From JADGGV01 sp035715725 (lineage in GTDB: Bacteria > Gemmatimonadota > Gemmatimonadetes > Longimicrobiales > RSA9), in NCBI GenBank assembly GCA_035715725.1, contig DASTKT010000217.1, positions 1-43,878 of the forward strand: a DNA stretch of 43,878 bases, written 5' to 3'. The notes under the pieces are model-generated. The model was not told the origin of the DNA. It searched no databases and saw only the letters and a program-made list of their open reading frames with translations. Numbering within the stretch: the first letter of the stretch is position 1; the number at the start of each line of letters is the position of its first letter. A program made the translations under genes and the position numbers. Below are positions 17,666-25,826 of the stretch, piece after piece.

Positions 17666-18151
17666 ATGCGCATCGGCATCGGATACGACTCGCATCGCTT
17701 CGCCGCCGGGCGTCGCCTCGTCCTGGGGGGCGTCGAGATCCCGCACGAGCTGGGGCTCGCCGGTCACTCGGACGCCGACGCCGTCGCCCATGCGGTGACC
17801 GATGCGGTGCTCGGCGCGGCCGGCCTGGGGGACATTGGCGCGCACTTTCCGCCCAGCGACGAGCGCTGGCGGGATGCGGACTCGATCGCGCTGCTCGGGC
17901 ACGCGATCGGGCTGGTGAACGGCGTCGGGCTGCGGGTCGCGAACGTGGACGTGACCGTGGTATGCGAGCGGCCGCGGGTCGGCCCGCACGTCGCCGCGAT
18001 GCGCGAGCGCCTGGCCGCGGCGCTCGGCGTCGGCCCGGACCGTGTATCGGTGAAAGGGAAGACGAACGAGGGGATGGGGTGGATCGGCCGAGGGGAAGGG
18101 ATCGCCGCGATGGCCGTGGCACTGCTCGAGCCCGCCACCCCAAGGTCCTAG
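17666..18151 (+). CDS. ispF: 2-C-methyl-D-erythritol 2,4-cyclodiphosphate synthase
   Basis: This 161-residue MEP-pathway enzyme forms the cyclodiphosphate intermediate on the way to IPP and DMAPP. Metal ligands match the E. coli numbering exactly: Asp8 and His10 in GYDSHRF and His42 in SDADAVAHAV. GAHFPPSDERWRDADS and the C-terminal GRGEGIAAMA complete the signature. The ATG at 17666 gives the standard length. The ispD partner is absent. The next open stretch continues in the same frame after its TAG stop and encodes a DedA protein. Confidence 0.96.
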   Translation: MRIGIGYDSHRFAAGRRLVLGGVEIPHELGLAGHSDADAVAHAVTDAVLGAAGLGDIGAHFPPSDERWRDADSIALLGHAIGLVNGVGLRVANVDVTVVCERPRVGPHVAAMRERLAAALGVGPDRVSVKGKTNEGMGWIGRGEGIAAMAVALLEPATPRS

Positions 18152-18166
18152 CGCCTGGAGGGGCCC

Positions 18167-18775
18167 ATCGAGGGAATCCTGGACCGGCTGGCTGCGCTGC
18201 CGGCGATCATCACGTACCTGGTGCTCGGCCTCGGCGGCGCGCTGGAGAACCTGGTCCCGCCGATCCCCGCCGACACGGTCGTGCTGTTCGGCGGGTTCCT
18301 GTCGGCCCGCGGGCAGGCCAACCCGTGGCTGGTCTGGCTGGTGGTGCTCGTCGCGAACGTCGGCTCGGCCCTCTTCGTGTACGCCATCGCTCGCCGGTAC
18401 GGCGAGCAGGCGTTCCGGACGAGGGTCGGCCAGTGGATCCTCCAGCCGGAGCAGCTCAGGAAGGTGGCGAGCTTCTACCGGCGATGGGGTGTCTTCGCCA
18501 TCTTCTTCAGCCGGTTCCTCCCGGCCTTCCGCGCGGTGGTGCCGGTCTTCGCGGGCGTCAGCGAGGTGCCGCTCCCCAGGGTCGCGGTGCCGATGGTGGC
18601 CGCGTCGGGGCTCTGGTACGGCCTCCTGGTCTACCTCGGCCACAGCGCCGGCGCGAACTGGCAGCGGATCCTCGACCTCTTCGACCGGTTCAACCATCTC
18701 CTGCTCGGGATCGCGGTCGGCCTCGCCGCCCTCGTGGTCTTCTGGTGGTGGCGGTCGCGACGGACCAAGCGCTGA
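18167..18775 (+). CDS. DedA family membrane protein (non-standard start)
   Basis: This DedA/SNARE-associated family membrane protein has the diagnostic FSRFLPAFRAVVPVFAG motif, an early ENLVPPIPADT segment that family members carry near the N-terminus, and several hydrophobic spans. Some DedA proteins translocate undecaprenyl phosphate. The first usual start codon in frame is GTG at 18221, which would cut off ILDRLAALPAIITYLV, a stretch that looks like the native family N-terminus. I therefore begin at the ATC at 18167, where GGAGG (18157-18161) sits five bases upstream, giving 202 residues. The frame is that of ispF, separated only by TAG 18149-18151. A CTG at 18179, the GTG at 18221, stop readthrough or a sequence error are alternatives. 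The family call is firm; the start is not. Confidence 0.75.
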   Translation: MEGILDRLAALPAIITYLVLGLGGALENLVPPIPADTVVLFGGFLSARGQANPWLVWLVVLVANVGSALFVYAIARRYGEQAFRTRVGQWILQPEQLRKVASFYRRWGVFAIFFSRFLPAFRAVVPVFAGVSEVPLPRVAVPMVAASGLWYGLLVYLGHSAGANWQRILDLFDRFNHLLLGIAVGLAALVVFWWWRSRRTKR

Positions 18776-19659
18776 TGTTCCAGCTCGAAATGTTCGCCGA
18801 CCACCTCGCGGTCGAGCGGGGGCTCTCGCCCCGCACGCTCGACGCGTACGGCCGCGACCTGGCCCGGCTCGTCGAATTCCTGCAAGGCCGCGGGCTGAAG
18901 CGCCCCGGCGAGACCTCCGCCGCCGATCTGCGCGAGTACGTCTACCACCTGAAGGACCGGGGCCTCCAGCCGACCTCGATCCGGAGGAACATCTCCGCCG
19001 TTCGGACCTACTTCGCGTTCCTCCTCGCGGAGGGCATCGTCGTCACCGACCCCAGTGAGAACCTCGAGCTCCCGAAGACGTGGCGCCGCCTCCCCGGCGT
19101 CCTCGGCCGGGACGAGGTCGAGCGGCTCGTCGAGGCCCCCGACGTGGCGGACCGCCTCTACTGGCGCGACAAGGCGCTGCTCGAGTTCGCCTACGCCGCC
19201 GGCGTGCGCGTGAGCGAGCTGACCGCGCTGCGGATCCGGGACCTGGCGCTCGAGGAGGGCTTCGCCAGCGTCTTCGGTAAGGGCGCGAAGGAGCGGCTGG
19301 TGCCCGTCGGCCGGAGCGCCGCGCGCGCCGTCTCGCTCTACCTGCGGGAGCTGAGGCCCGAGCTCGACCGCGGCGCCGGACGCGGCGTCGTCTTCCTGAA
19401 CGCCGCCGGCCGGCCGCTCTCGCGCATGGGCGTCTGGAAGATCCTGCGCAAGCACGTGCGACGCGCGGGGATTCGCAAACGCGTGACGCCGCACACGCTC
19501 CGGCACTCCTTCGCCACCCACCTCCTCGAGGGCGGCGCCGATCTCGCCGCCGTGCAGGAGATGCTCGGCCACGCCGACATCGCGACGACGCAGATCTACA
19601 CGCACATCGACCGGGAGTACCTGCGCGAGGTGCACCGGCAGTTCCATCCGCGAGGATAG
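18775..19659 (+). CDS. xerD: Tyrosine recombinase XerC/XerD
   Basis: This 294-residue site-specific tyrosine recombinase is of the Xer type used for chromosome dimer resolution. The N-terminal core-binding SAM-like domain spans about residues 1-85. The catalytic residues are all present: Arg145 (GVRVSELT), Lys169 (GKGAKER), His240 and Arg243 (HTLRHSFATHLL), His266 (LGHADI) and the nucleophile Tyr275 (QIYTHID). Length is standard. The start ATG overlaps the DedA stop by one base (TGATG). No integron or phage features surround it, so a housekeeping role is likely. XerC and XerD cannot be separated with certainty from sequence inspection. Confidence 0.9.
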   Translation: MFQLEMFADHLAVERGLSPRTLDAYGRDLARLVEFLQGRGLKRPGETSAADLREYVYHLKDRGLQPTSIRRNISAVRTYFAFLLAEGIVVTDPSENLELPKTWRRLPGVLGRDEVERLVEAPDVADRLYWRDKALLEFAYAAGVRVSELTALRIRDLALEEGFASVFGKGAKERLVPVGRSAARAVSLYLRELRPELDRGAGRGVVFLNAAGRPLSRMGVWKILRKHVRRAGIRKRVTPHTLRHSFATHLLEGGADLAAVQEMLGHADIATTQIYTHIDREYLREVHRQFHPRG

Positions 19660-19665
19660 CGGGCG

Positions 19666-19695
19666 GAGCCGGCGCCGCTGGCACGGCTCTTGTTC
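19666..19695 (+). terminator. Probable weak intrinsic terminator after xerD
   Basis: GAGCCG (19666-19671) pairs with CGGCTC (19684-19689). An inner GCC/GGC stem (19674-19676, 19680-19682) extends it with a small internal loop. It is followed by TTGTTC. Position six bases after the Xer stop supports termination; the short T-rich run makes it weak. Confidence 0.4.
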
Positions 19696-19770
19696 GGGGC
19701 GGGGTGCGCCCTTACGTTCCCGCGCGACGGGAACGGCTCGAACGACACGCGGGATGGAACGGCGGAAACC

Positions 19771-20355
19771 GTGCTGCTGGTTATCGATAACTACGATTCC
19801 TTCACGTGGAATCTCGTGCAGTTCCTCGGCGAGCTGGGCGCGGACCCCCTCGTGCGGCGCAACGACGAGCTGACGATCGCCGAGATCGCCGACCTCGGGC
19901 CGGAGCGCATCGTCATCTCGCCGGGCCCGTGCACGCCGGCGGAGGCGGGCGTCAGCGTCGAGGTCGTCCGGCGCTTCGGGGCGACCACCCCGACGCTGGG
20001 CGTCTGCCTGGGCCACCAGGCGATCGGCGAGGCGTACGGCGGCCGGGTGGTGCGGGCGCGCCGGACGATGCACGGGAAGGTCTCCCCGGTGCGGCACACC
20101 CGCGCCGGGATCTTCGAGGGGCTGCCGACACCGCTGCGCGTGACGCGCTACCACTCGCTCGTGATCGCACCGGAGAGCCTGCCGCCGGGGCTGGAGGCCG
20201 TGGCCTGGACGGACGAGGAGGGCTGGGCCGACGAGGTCCAGGCGGTTCGGCATCGCGAGCACCCCGTCTGGGGCGTGCAGTTCCACCCGGAGTCCATCGC
20301 CAGCGAGGGCGGAAAGATGCTGCTGGCCAATTTCCTCGCGCTCCGCGCCGCGTGA
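19771..20355 (+). CDS. pabA: Glutamine amidotransferase component of anthranilate/aminodeoxychorismate synthase
   Basis: This 194-residue class I glutamine amidotransferase releases ammonia for anthranilate synthase or aminodeoxychorismate synthase. The triad is Cys79 (GVCLGHQAIGEAYGG), His172 and Glu174 (QFHPES). The N-terminus LLVIDNYDSFTWNLVQFLGELG is diagnostic of the TrpG/PabA group. The GTG at 19771 gives the family N-terminus; earlier starts add an unrelated lead. No trpE or pabB is present, so tryptophan and folate roles cannot be separated. Many bacteria use one such subunit for both. Its stop overlaps the next gene (GTGA), which encodes an exported protein of unrelated type. Confidence 0.92.
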   Translation: MLLVIDNYDSFTWNLVQFLGELGADPLVRRNDELTIAEIADLGPERIVISPGPCTPAEAGVSVEVVRRFGATTPTLGVCLGHQAIGEAYGGRVVRARRTMHGKVSPVRHTRAGIFEGLPTPLRVTRYHSLVIAPESLPPGLEAVAWTDEEGWADEVQAVRHREHPVWGVQFHPESIASEGGKMLLANFLALRAA

Positions 20356-21890
20356 GACGCGCGCTCCGCATCCACTCGGCCGCCGCTTTCCTGCTTCTCG
20401 GCATCGGGGCCGCGCCGCTGGCCGGGCAGCGGGTCACGCTCCACGGGCGCTCCGACCCGTCGGCCGACCGCCGGATCGCGGCGCTGCTGCGGGAAGGCCG
20501 CTACCTGCTCATCACCCGCGACACGACGATTCCCCGCGGCGACACGGTCGGGCGGAACGTGCTCGTGGCCGGGGCGACGCTGCGGCTGGACGGCACCGTC
20601 CGCGGGGACGTCGTCGGCGTATCCGCGAACCTGTTCGTGCGCCCGAGTGCTACGGTGACCGGCGACGTGGTCAATGCCGGCGGCGGGCTCTACAGCTCCG
20701 AGCAGGCGCGCCTCGAGGGGGACGTCGTGGACCGGCCGCTAGCGGAATACGCCGTGACCCGCGCCGACGGCGGCGTGGCCATCGAGGGCCGCTCGCCGGG
20801 TCTGCCGGTCTTCCAGCCCGATGGCCTCGCCGGGGTGCAGCTGCCGGTCTACGATCGGGTCGACGGGCTCTGGCTGCGCGGAGGCGGGCGGCTGCGCCTG
20901 CCCCGGCTCGGCACCGACTCCATCATGTTGCGCGGGGCGGTCGGCTACCGGACGGAGGTCGGCGGGCTCACCCACCTGGCGGAGCTGACCGGCCGGCGTG
21001 GCGGCGGATTCCTCACAATCGGGCACGAGGAGGTGACGGCCACCAACGACGCCTGGATCCGGAGCGACCTGAAGAACTCGCTGGGAGTGCTGTACAACGG
21101 CAAGGACTACCGCAACTACTACGAGTCGGAGCGCTGGTTCGGGCGTGCGGGCGCCCGCTTCGCCAGCGGCGGATGGAGCGGCGAGCTGGCGCTCCTCGGC
21201 GAGCGCGAGGTGGCCCGCTCGCTCGCGACGGGCGACCCCTGGCACCTGCTCGGCGACTCGCTCCGCTTCAACCCGCCGATCGACCCGGGCACGATCGCGA
21301 GCGTCGGCGCCGGCGCCGCCATCACCTGGGAGGGGAGGAGCGCGGCCGCCGAGCTCGGCGGGCGAATGGACTTCGCCGGCCGGGTCGCCGGCGGCGACTT
21401 CGAGTTCGCGCGCTACCTCACCTGGGGCGAGTGGTCCATGGCCGCGATCGCGAACCACGCCCTCGAGGTCTACTGGCGCGCCCAGGGCCCGCTCCCCGGC
21501 ACCGACTCGCTCCCACGCCAGCGCTGGAGCTTCGTCGGCGGCAGCGGGACGCTCTACACGTTCGATGTCGCGGAATTCACGGGGGACCGGCTCGTCTTCG
21601 TCGAGACCCGCTACGTGATCCCGCTGCCGGACCGGGTGCGGCTGCCAGTCATCGGCGCGCCCGACCTGGTCTTCCTCCATACCGCCGGGATGGCGTGGAC
21701 CCACGATTCCGGACGGGATCTCGAGCAGAACGTCGGCGTCGAGCTCCGCTTCTTCGGACTATCCCTGCGGGCCGTCACGAACCCCGCTCACGCCAGCCGC
21801 GACTTCGAGGTGAACGCGGGGCTCTCCGTCACTCGTGGCGGCCGGCGCTGGCCCGCTTCGCGCTTTGACACCGGTGGTGCGCGGCGTTAG
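20352..21890 (+). CDS. Exported protein with bactofilin-like segment and probable outer-membrane beta-barrel
   Basis: This 512-residue protein begins with a signal peptide (basic start, hydrophobic 9-24, likely cleavage near APLAG-Q). Residues about 55-126 form short hydrophobic/glycine repeats (GRNVLVAGATLRLDGTVRGD and onward) like the right-handed beta-helix of bactofilins (polymer-forming cytoskeletal proteins). The rest, about 170-512, alternates short strands, turns and aromatic residues as outer-membrane barrels do, with ELRFFGLSLRAVTNP near the end. It does not end in the usual terminal aromatic residue. The GTG at 20352 overlaps the pabA stop. A kdsB promoter lies in its last codons. 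I do not recognise a named family for the whole chain. An outer-membrane location is inferred. Confidence 0.7.
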   Translation: MRRALRIHSAAAFLLLGIGAAPLAGQRVTLHGRSDPSADRRIAALLREGRYLLITRDTTIPRGDTVGRNVLVAGATLRLDGTVRGDVVGVSANLFVRPSATVTGDVVNAGGGLYSSEQARLEGDVVDRPLAEYAVTRADGGVAIEGRSPGLPVFQPDGLAGVQLPVYDRVDGLWLRGGGRLRLPRLGTDSIMLRGAVGYRTEVGGLTHLAELTGRRGGGFLTIGHEEVTATNDAWIRSDLKNSLGVLYNGKDYRNYYESERWFGRAGARFASGGWSGELALLGEREVARSLATGDPWHLLGDSLRFNPPIDPGTIASVGAGAAITWEGRSAAAELGGRMDFAGRVAGGDFEFARYLTWGEWSMAAIANHALEVYWRAQGPLPGTDSLPRQRWSFVGGSGTLYTFDVAEFTGDRLVFVETRYVIPLPDRVRLPVIGAPDLVFLHTAGMAWTHDSGRDLEQNVGVELRFFGLSLRAVTNPAHASRDFEVNAGLSVTRGGRRWPASRFDTGGARR

Positions 21891-21893
21891 ATT
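21865..21893 (+). promoter_or_regulatory. sigma-70-type promoter of the kds-lpt-rpoN operon
   Basis: A consensus TTGACA at 21865-21870 is separated by 17 bases from TAGATT at 21888-21893. The -10 includes the stop codon of the preceding gene. The predicted start near 21900 gives a leader of about 46 bases to kdsB. The same TAGAAT-like -10 is seen upstream of manB. Confidence 0.6.
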
Positions 21894-21945
21894 GTCGGCG
21901 TGAAAATTGCAAGCTGTCATGCTTTTTCGGCGATAACCTTGCCTG

Positions 21946-22725
21946 ATGCCCGCGCGACGCATCCTCTGCGTGATCCCGGCCCGACTCGGGTCGGAGCGGC
22001 TCCCCCGCAAACCGCTCTACCCGCTGGCGGGCCGGCCGCTCGTCGAATGGGTCTGGCGCCGGGTCCGTGGCTTCGGCGGGTTGGACCGGGTAGTGGTGGC
22101 GACCGATAGCGAGGACGTGGTGGCGGCGTGTCGGGCGATGGGAGCGGAGGTTGCGCTCACGTCGCCCGATCATACGTCCGGGACCGAGCGGGCGGCGGAG
22201 ATCGCCGCCCGCTCCGAGTTCGCGGGGTACGACGTCGTGGTGAACGTGCAGGGGGACGAGCCGTTCGTGGCCGAGGCGCAGGTGATGGAGGCGGCGGGGC
22301 TGGTCGGGCGCTTCGAGATCGGGACGGTGGCGAGTCCGGTGCGGACGCTGGAGGCGTGGCGCGACCCGGCGGTGGTGAAGGTGGTGCGGGACGCCGAGGG
22401 GCGGGCCCTGTACTTCTCGCGCGCACCGATCCCACATCCGCGTGGCCGGGAGCCGCAGCCGGAGGAGCTGGCCTCGGCGGAGTTCCTGCGGCACATCGGG
22501 ATTTATGCCTACACGCCGGCGGCGCTGGCGCGGTGGGCGGCGCTGCCGCCCGCGCCGTTGGAGCGGCTCGAGAGGCTGGAGCAGCTCCGGCCGCTGGCGG
22601 CGGGGCTGACGATCGGAGTAGGCGTGGTGGAGGAGAGCGAGGGCGGGGTGGACACCCCGGCCGACGTGGGTCGGGCGGAGCTGCGGCTCCGCACTCTCGC
22701 GGCGATCCCCAGCGAGAATCGATGA
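21946..22725 (+). CDS. kdsB: 3-deoxy-manno-octulosonate cytidylyltransferase (CMP-Kdo synthetase)
   Basis: This 259-residue enzyme activates Kdo with CTP to CMP-Kdo for lipid A core assembly. Visible motifs are IPARLGSERLPRKPL near the N-terminus, VVVATDSEDV, TSGTERAAEIA and VVNVQGDEPF, plus the C-terminal EQLRPLAAG and GVDTPADV. It opens the Kdo/Lpt operon behind a good promoter. It overlaps pyrG, which makes the CTP it uses. Length is slightly above the common 245-255 residues. Confidence 0.96.
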   Translation: MPARRILCVIPARLGSERLPRKPLYPLAGRPLVEWVWRRVRGFGGLDRVVVATDSEDVVAACRAMGAEVALTSPDHTSGTERAAEIAARSEFAGYDVVVNVQGDEPFVAEAQVMEAAGLVGRFEIGTVASPVRTLEAWRDPAVVKVVRDAEGRALYFSRAPIPHPRGREPQPEELASAEFLRHIGIYAYTPAALARWAALPPAPLERLERLEQLRPLAAGLTIGVGVVEESEGGVDTPADVGRAELRLRTLAAIPSENR

Positions 22726-24404
22726 GAGCGATGACTGATCAAATCCGACAGCCGACCAAGCACATCTTCGTGACCGGGGGCGTGGTCTCCTCGCTGGGGA
22801 AGGGGATCGCGGCGGCCTCGCTCGGGCGGCTCCTGCAGGAGCGCGGCCTGCGCGTGACGATCCAGAAGTTCGATCCGTACATCAACGTCGATCCGGGGAC
22901 GCTGTCGCCGTTCCAGCACGGGGAGGTCTACGTCACGGACGACGGCGCGGAGACGGACCTCGATCTCGGGCATTACGAGCGCTTCATCGGCGAGTCGCTG
23001 TCGCAGGCGAACAACGTCACGACCGGGCGGATCTACCTCGACGTGATCACGAAGGAACGGCGCGGCGACTATCTCGGCGCCACCGTTCAGGTCATTCCCC
23101 ACATCACGGACGAGATCAAGGCGGCGATCCGGCGGGTGGCGACGAACCACGACGTCGTGATCACGGAGATCGGCGGTACGGTGGGCGACATCGAGTCGCT
23201 CCCGTTCCTGGAGGCGATCCGGCAGTTCCGCCAGGACGTGGGGCGGGAGAACGCGATCTTCGTCCACGTGACGCTGATCCCGTTCCTGGCGGCTGCGGGG
23301 GAGCTGAAGACGAAGCCGACGCAGCACTCCGTCCGGGAGCTGATGGAGATCGGGATCCAGCCGGACATCCTGATCTGCCGGACGGAGCAGCCGATGTCGG
23401 AGGAGATGCGGCGGAAGGTGGCGCTGTTCACGAACGTCGACGTGGCGGGTGTGATCGCGGCTCCGGACATGGATACGATCTACGAGGTGCCGCTGGGCTT
23501 CCGGCAGCAGAAGCTGGACGACCTGGTGGTGAGCCGCCTCGGCCTGGAGACGGCGCCGCCGGACCTGCGGCGCTGGGAGGCGATGGTCGAGAAGGTGAAG
23601 CACCCGGCGAACGGCTCGGTGCGCATCGCGGTCGTGGGGAAGTACACGTCGCTCGTGGACTCCTACAAGTCGGTGAAGGAGGCGCTGATCCACGGCGGCA
23701 TCGCGAACGACGTCGGCGTCGACATCGAGTGGCTCTCGAGCGAGGAGTTCGACACCGGCGACGTTTCCGAAAGGCTGGAGCAGTTCGACGGCCTGCTGAT
23801 CCCCGGCGGCTTCGGGATCCGCGGAGTGGAAGGGATGCTCTCCGCCATCTCCTGGGCGCGGGAGAACGGGCTGCCGTTCTTCGGGGTCTGCCTCGGGCTG
23901 CAGTGCGCGATCATCGAGTTCTCGCGCCACGTGGCCGGCCTGCACGATTCGCATTCGGCCGAGTTCATCCGCGACGTCGAGCAGCCGGTCATCTGCCTCA
24001 TGGACTCGCAGCGGCAGGTGACGGACATGGGCGGGACGATGCGGCTCGGCGCCTACCCGGCGCGGCTGCGGCCGGGCTCTCGTGCACACGCCATCTACGG
24101 CGCATCCGACATCTCCGAGCGGCACCGCCACCGCTACGAGGTCAACAACGCGTACCGGGACCTGCTGGCGGAGTTCGGCATGCGCTTCAGCGGCCTCTCG
24201 CCGGACGGTAACCTCGTCGAGATCATCGAGCTGCCGGAGCACCCCTGGTTCATCGGCGTCCAGTTCCACCCGGAGCTGAAGTCGCGCCCCATGTCGCCGC
24301 ATCCGCTCTTCGCGTCGTTCATCCGCGCGGCGATGGCGCGGCGGGGCGCCGCTCCGGAGGCCGTCGAGGCGGCCGAGGCGGAGACCGCGGAGGTGGGCGG
24401 GTGA
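22722..24404 (+). CDS. pyrG: CTP synthase
   Basis: This enzyme of about 560 residues aminates UTP to CTP using glutamine. The N-terminal synthetase domain has the P-loop region GGVVSSLGKGIAAASLG and QKFDPYINVDPGT. The C-terminal amidotransferase has Cys390 (GVCLGLQCA), His516 and Glu518 (QFHPEL). The ATG at 22722 makes an ATGA overlap with kdsB. The ATG at 22731 (MTDQIRQPTKHIFV) would give 557 residues and is equally plausible. The pairing of pyrG with kds genes is common and links CTP supply to CMP-Kdo formation. Confidence 0.97.
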   Translation: MRAMTDQIRQPTKHIFVTGGVVSSLGKGIAAASLGRLLQERGLRVTIQKFDPYINVDPGTLSPFQHGEVYVTDDGAETDLDLGHYERFIGESLSQANNVTTGRIYLDVITKERRGDYLGATVQVIPHITDEIKAAIRRVATNHDVVITEIGGTVGDIESLPFLEAIRQFRQDVGRENAIFVHVTLIPFLAAAGELKTKPTQHSVRELMEIGIQPDILICRTEQPMSEEMRRKVALFTNVDVAGVIAAPDMDTIYEVPLGFRQQKLDDLVVSRLGLETAPPDLRRWEAMVEKVKHPANGSVRIAVVGKYTSLVDSYKSVKEALIHGGIANDVGVDIEWLSSEEFDTGDVSERLEQFDGLLIPGGFGIRGVEGMLSAISWARENGLPFFGVCLGLQCAIIEFSRHVAGLHDSHSAEFIRDVEQPVICLMDSQRQVTDMGGTMRLGAYPARLRPGSRAHAIYGASDISERHRHRYEVNNAYRDLLAEFGMRFSGLSPDGNLVEIIELPEHPWFIGVQFHPELKSRPMSPHPLFASFIRAAMARRGAAPEAVEAAEAETAEVGG

Positions 24405-25255
24405 CGGACGCGTCCACCCAGCCCGAGCGGTTGTTCCGCGTCGGGGGTGGCTTCTTCCTCATCGCCGGTCCGTGCGTCCTGGAGGACGACGCGCTGAACC
24501 TGCAGGTGGCGGAGGAGCTGGCGCGCGTCGCCGAGGAGCTGCGCCTCCCGATCGTCTTCAAGGCGTCGTTCGACAAGGCGAACCGGAGCAAGGCGGGCGC
24601 CGCGCGGGGTCCCGGGCTCGAGCGCGGGCTCGCGCAGCTCGAGCGGGTGCGGCGGGAGAGCGGCCTGCCGGTGCTGACCGACGTGCACGAGGCGGCGCAG
24701 GCCGCTCCGGCGGCCGAGGTGTGCGACGTGCTCCAGATCCCGGCGTTCCTCTCGCGCCAGACGGACCTGGTCGAGGCGGCCGCCCGGACCGGGCGGCCGA
24801 TGAACATCAAGAAGGGGCAGTGGATGGCGCCGGAGGAGATGGCCGGCGCGGTCCGGAAGGCGCGGGAGGCCGGCGCCGCGGCCGTCGCCGTGACGGAGCG
24901 CGGCACGTTCTTCGGCTATGGCGACCTCGTGGTGGACATGCGCTCGTTCGAGCGCATGGCGCAGGCGACCGCGGCGCCGGTGGTCTTCGACGGCACGCAC
25001 TCCGTGCAGCGTCCGGGCCGGGCCGACGGGGCGAGCGGCGGGGACCCGCGCTACACGCCGCCGCTGGTGCGCGCGGCCGTCGCGGCGGGCGCGGACGCCC
25101 TGTTCCTGGAGGTCCACCCGGACCCGGCGCGGGCCCCGTCGGACGGCGCGAACATGCTCCGCCTGGACCGGCTGCGGCCGCTGCTCCTGGACGTCCTGGC
25201 GATCCGCGAGGTGCTGCGCGGGGAGTCCCGGCCGCTGGAGCCTGCCGGTGCCTGA
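24401..25255 (+). CDS. kdsA: Kdo-8-phosphate synthase, metal-dependent class
   Basis: This 284-residue aldolase-type enzyme condenses phosphoenolpyruvate and arabinose 5-phosphate to Kdo 8-phosphate. IAGPCVLED places a cysteine at Cys25 where the E. coli enzyme has asparagine. With His200, Glu237 and Asp248, it makes the metal site known from the Aquifex aeolicus metallo-class. FKASFDKANRSK and NIKKGQWMAPEEM are diagnostic. The GTG at 24401 overlaps the pyrG stop (GTGA). Its 3' end overlaps kdsC by eight bases. Confidence 0.96.
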   Translation: MTDASTQPERLFRVGGGFFLIAGPCVLEDDALNLQVAEELARVAEELRLPIVFKASFDKANRSKAGAARGPGLERGLAQLERVRRESGLPVLTDVHEAAQAAPAAEVCDVLQIPAFLSRQTDLVEAAARTGRPMNIKKGQWMAPEEMAGAVRKAREAGAAAVAVTERGTFFGYGDLVVDMRSFERMAQATAAPVVFDGTHSVQRPGRADGASGGDPRYTPPLVRAAVAAGADALFLEVHPDPARAPSDGANMLRLDRLRPLLLDVLAIREVLRGESRPLEPAGA

Positions 25256-25826
25256 CCGCCGCATCGCGCCGGAGACGGCGCGCCGAATCCGGCTCGTCCT
25301 GCTCGACGTCGACGGCGTCCTCACCGACGGCGGGATCTACGTGGGCGAGACCGCGGAGGGGCACGCCGTCGAGATGAAGCGCTTCGAGATCACCGACCAG
25401 CTCGGCGTGAAGATGCTCCAGTGGGCCGGCCTCACGGTAACGATCCTGAGCGGCCGTGTCTCGCCCGCGACCCGGCTGCGCGCCGCGGAACTGGACGTGG
25501 AATGCGAGCAGCACCCGGGCGGGTACAAGCTCGCGGCCGCCGAGGCCGTGCTCGAGCGCCTGGGCTTCTCCTGGGAGGAGACGGCCATGGTCGGCGACGA
25601 CCTCCCGGACGTGGCCGTGCTGCGGCGCGCCGGCCTGCCGGTGGCCGTGGCGAACGCGGTGCCGGAGGTCCGCGCGCTCGCCCGCTGGCGCTGCCGGCGG
25701 CCGGGCGGCCACGGGGCGGTGCGCGAGTTCGCCGAGGCGCTGCTGCGCGCGCGCGGGGAGTGGCAGCGCCTCGTGGACGAGTACCTGGCGGCGCGTGACA
25801 GGGAGCACGTCCCCCATGGCGCTTGA
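25248..25826 (+). CDS. kdsC: Kdo-8-phosphate phosphatase (HAD family)
   Basis: This 192-residue HAD phosphatase removes phosphate from Kdo 8-phosphate. The catalytic pair is Asp20 and Asp22 in LLDVDGVLTDG. SGR at 68-70 and Lys94 form motifs II and III, GDDLPD at 116-121 is motif IV, and the C-terminal GGHGAVREFAEALL tail is typical of KdsC. A GTG at 25248 with GGAG seven bases upstream is chosen; it overlaps kdsA by eight bases. kdsD overlaps its 3' end by eleven bases. Confidence 0.93.
   Translation: MPDRRIAPETARRIRLVLLDVDGVLTDGGIYVGETAEGHAVEMKRFEITDQLGVKMLQWAGLTVTILSGRVSPATRLRAAELDVECEQHPGGYKLAAAEAVLERLGFSWEETAMVGDDLPDVAVLRRAGLPVAVANAVPEVRALARWRCRRPGGHGAVREFAEALLRARGEWQRLVDEYLAARDREHVPHGA

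Noticed and set aside
16214..18697. An 827-codon open frame on the minus strand
   Set aside because: Antisense to mqnC, ispF and the DedA gene, all with firm family motifs.
19690..19717. TTGTTC and TTACGT as a pabA promoter
   Set aside because: Spacing is 16 bases and both hexamers match the consensus poorly; part of it overlaps the hairpin tail after xerD.
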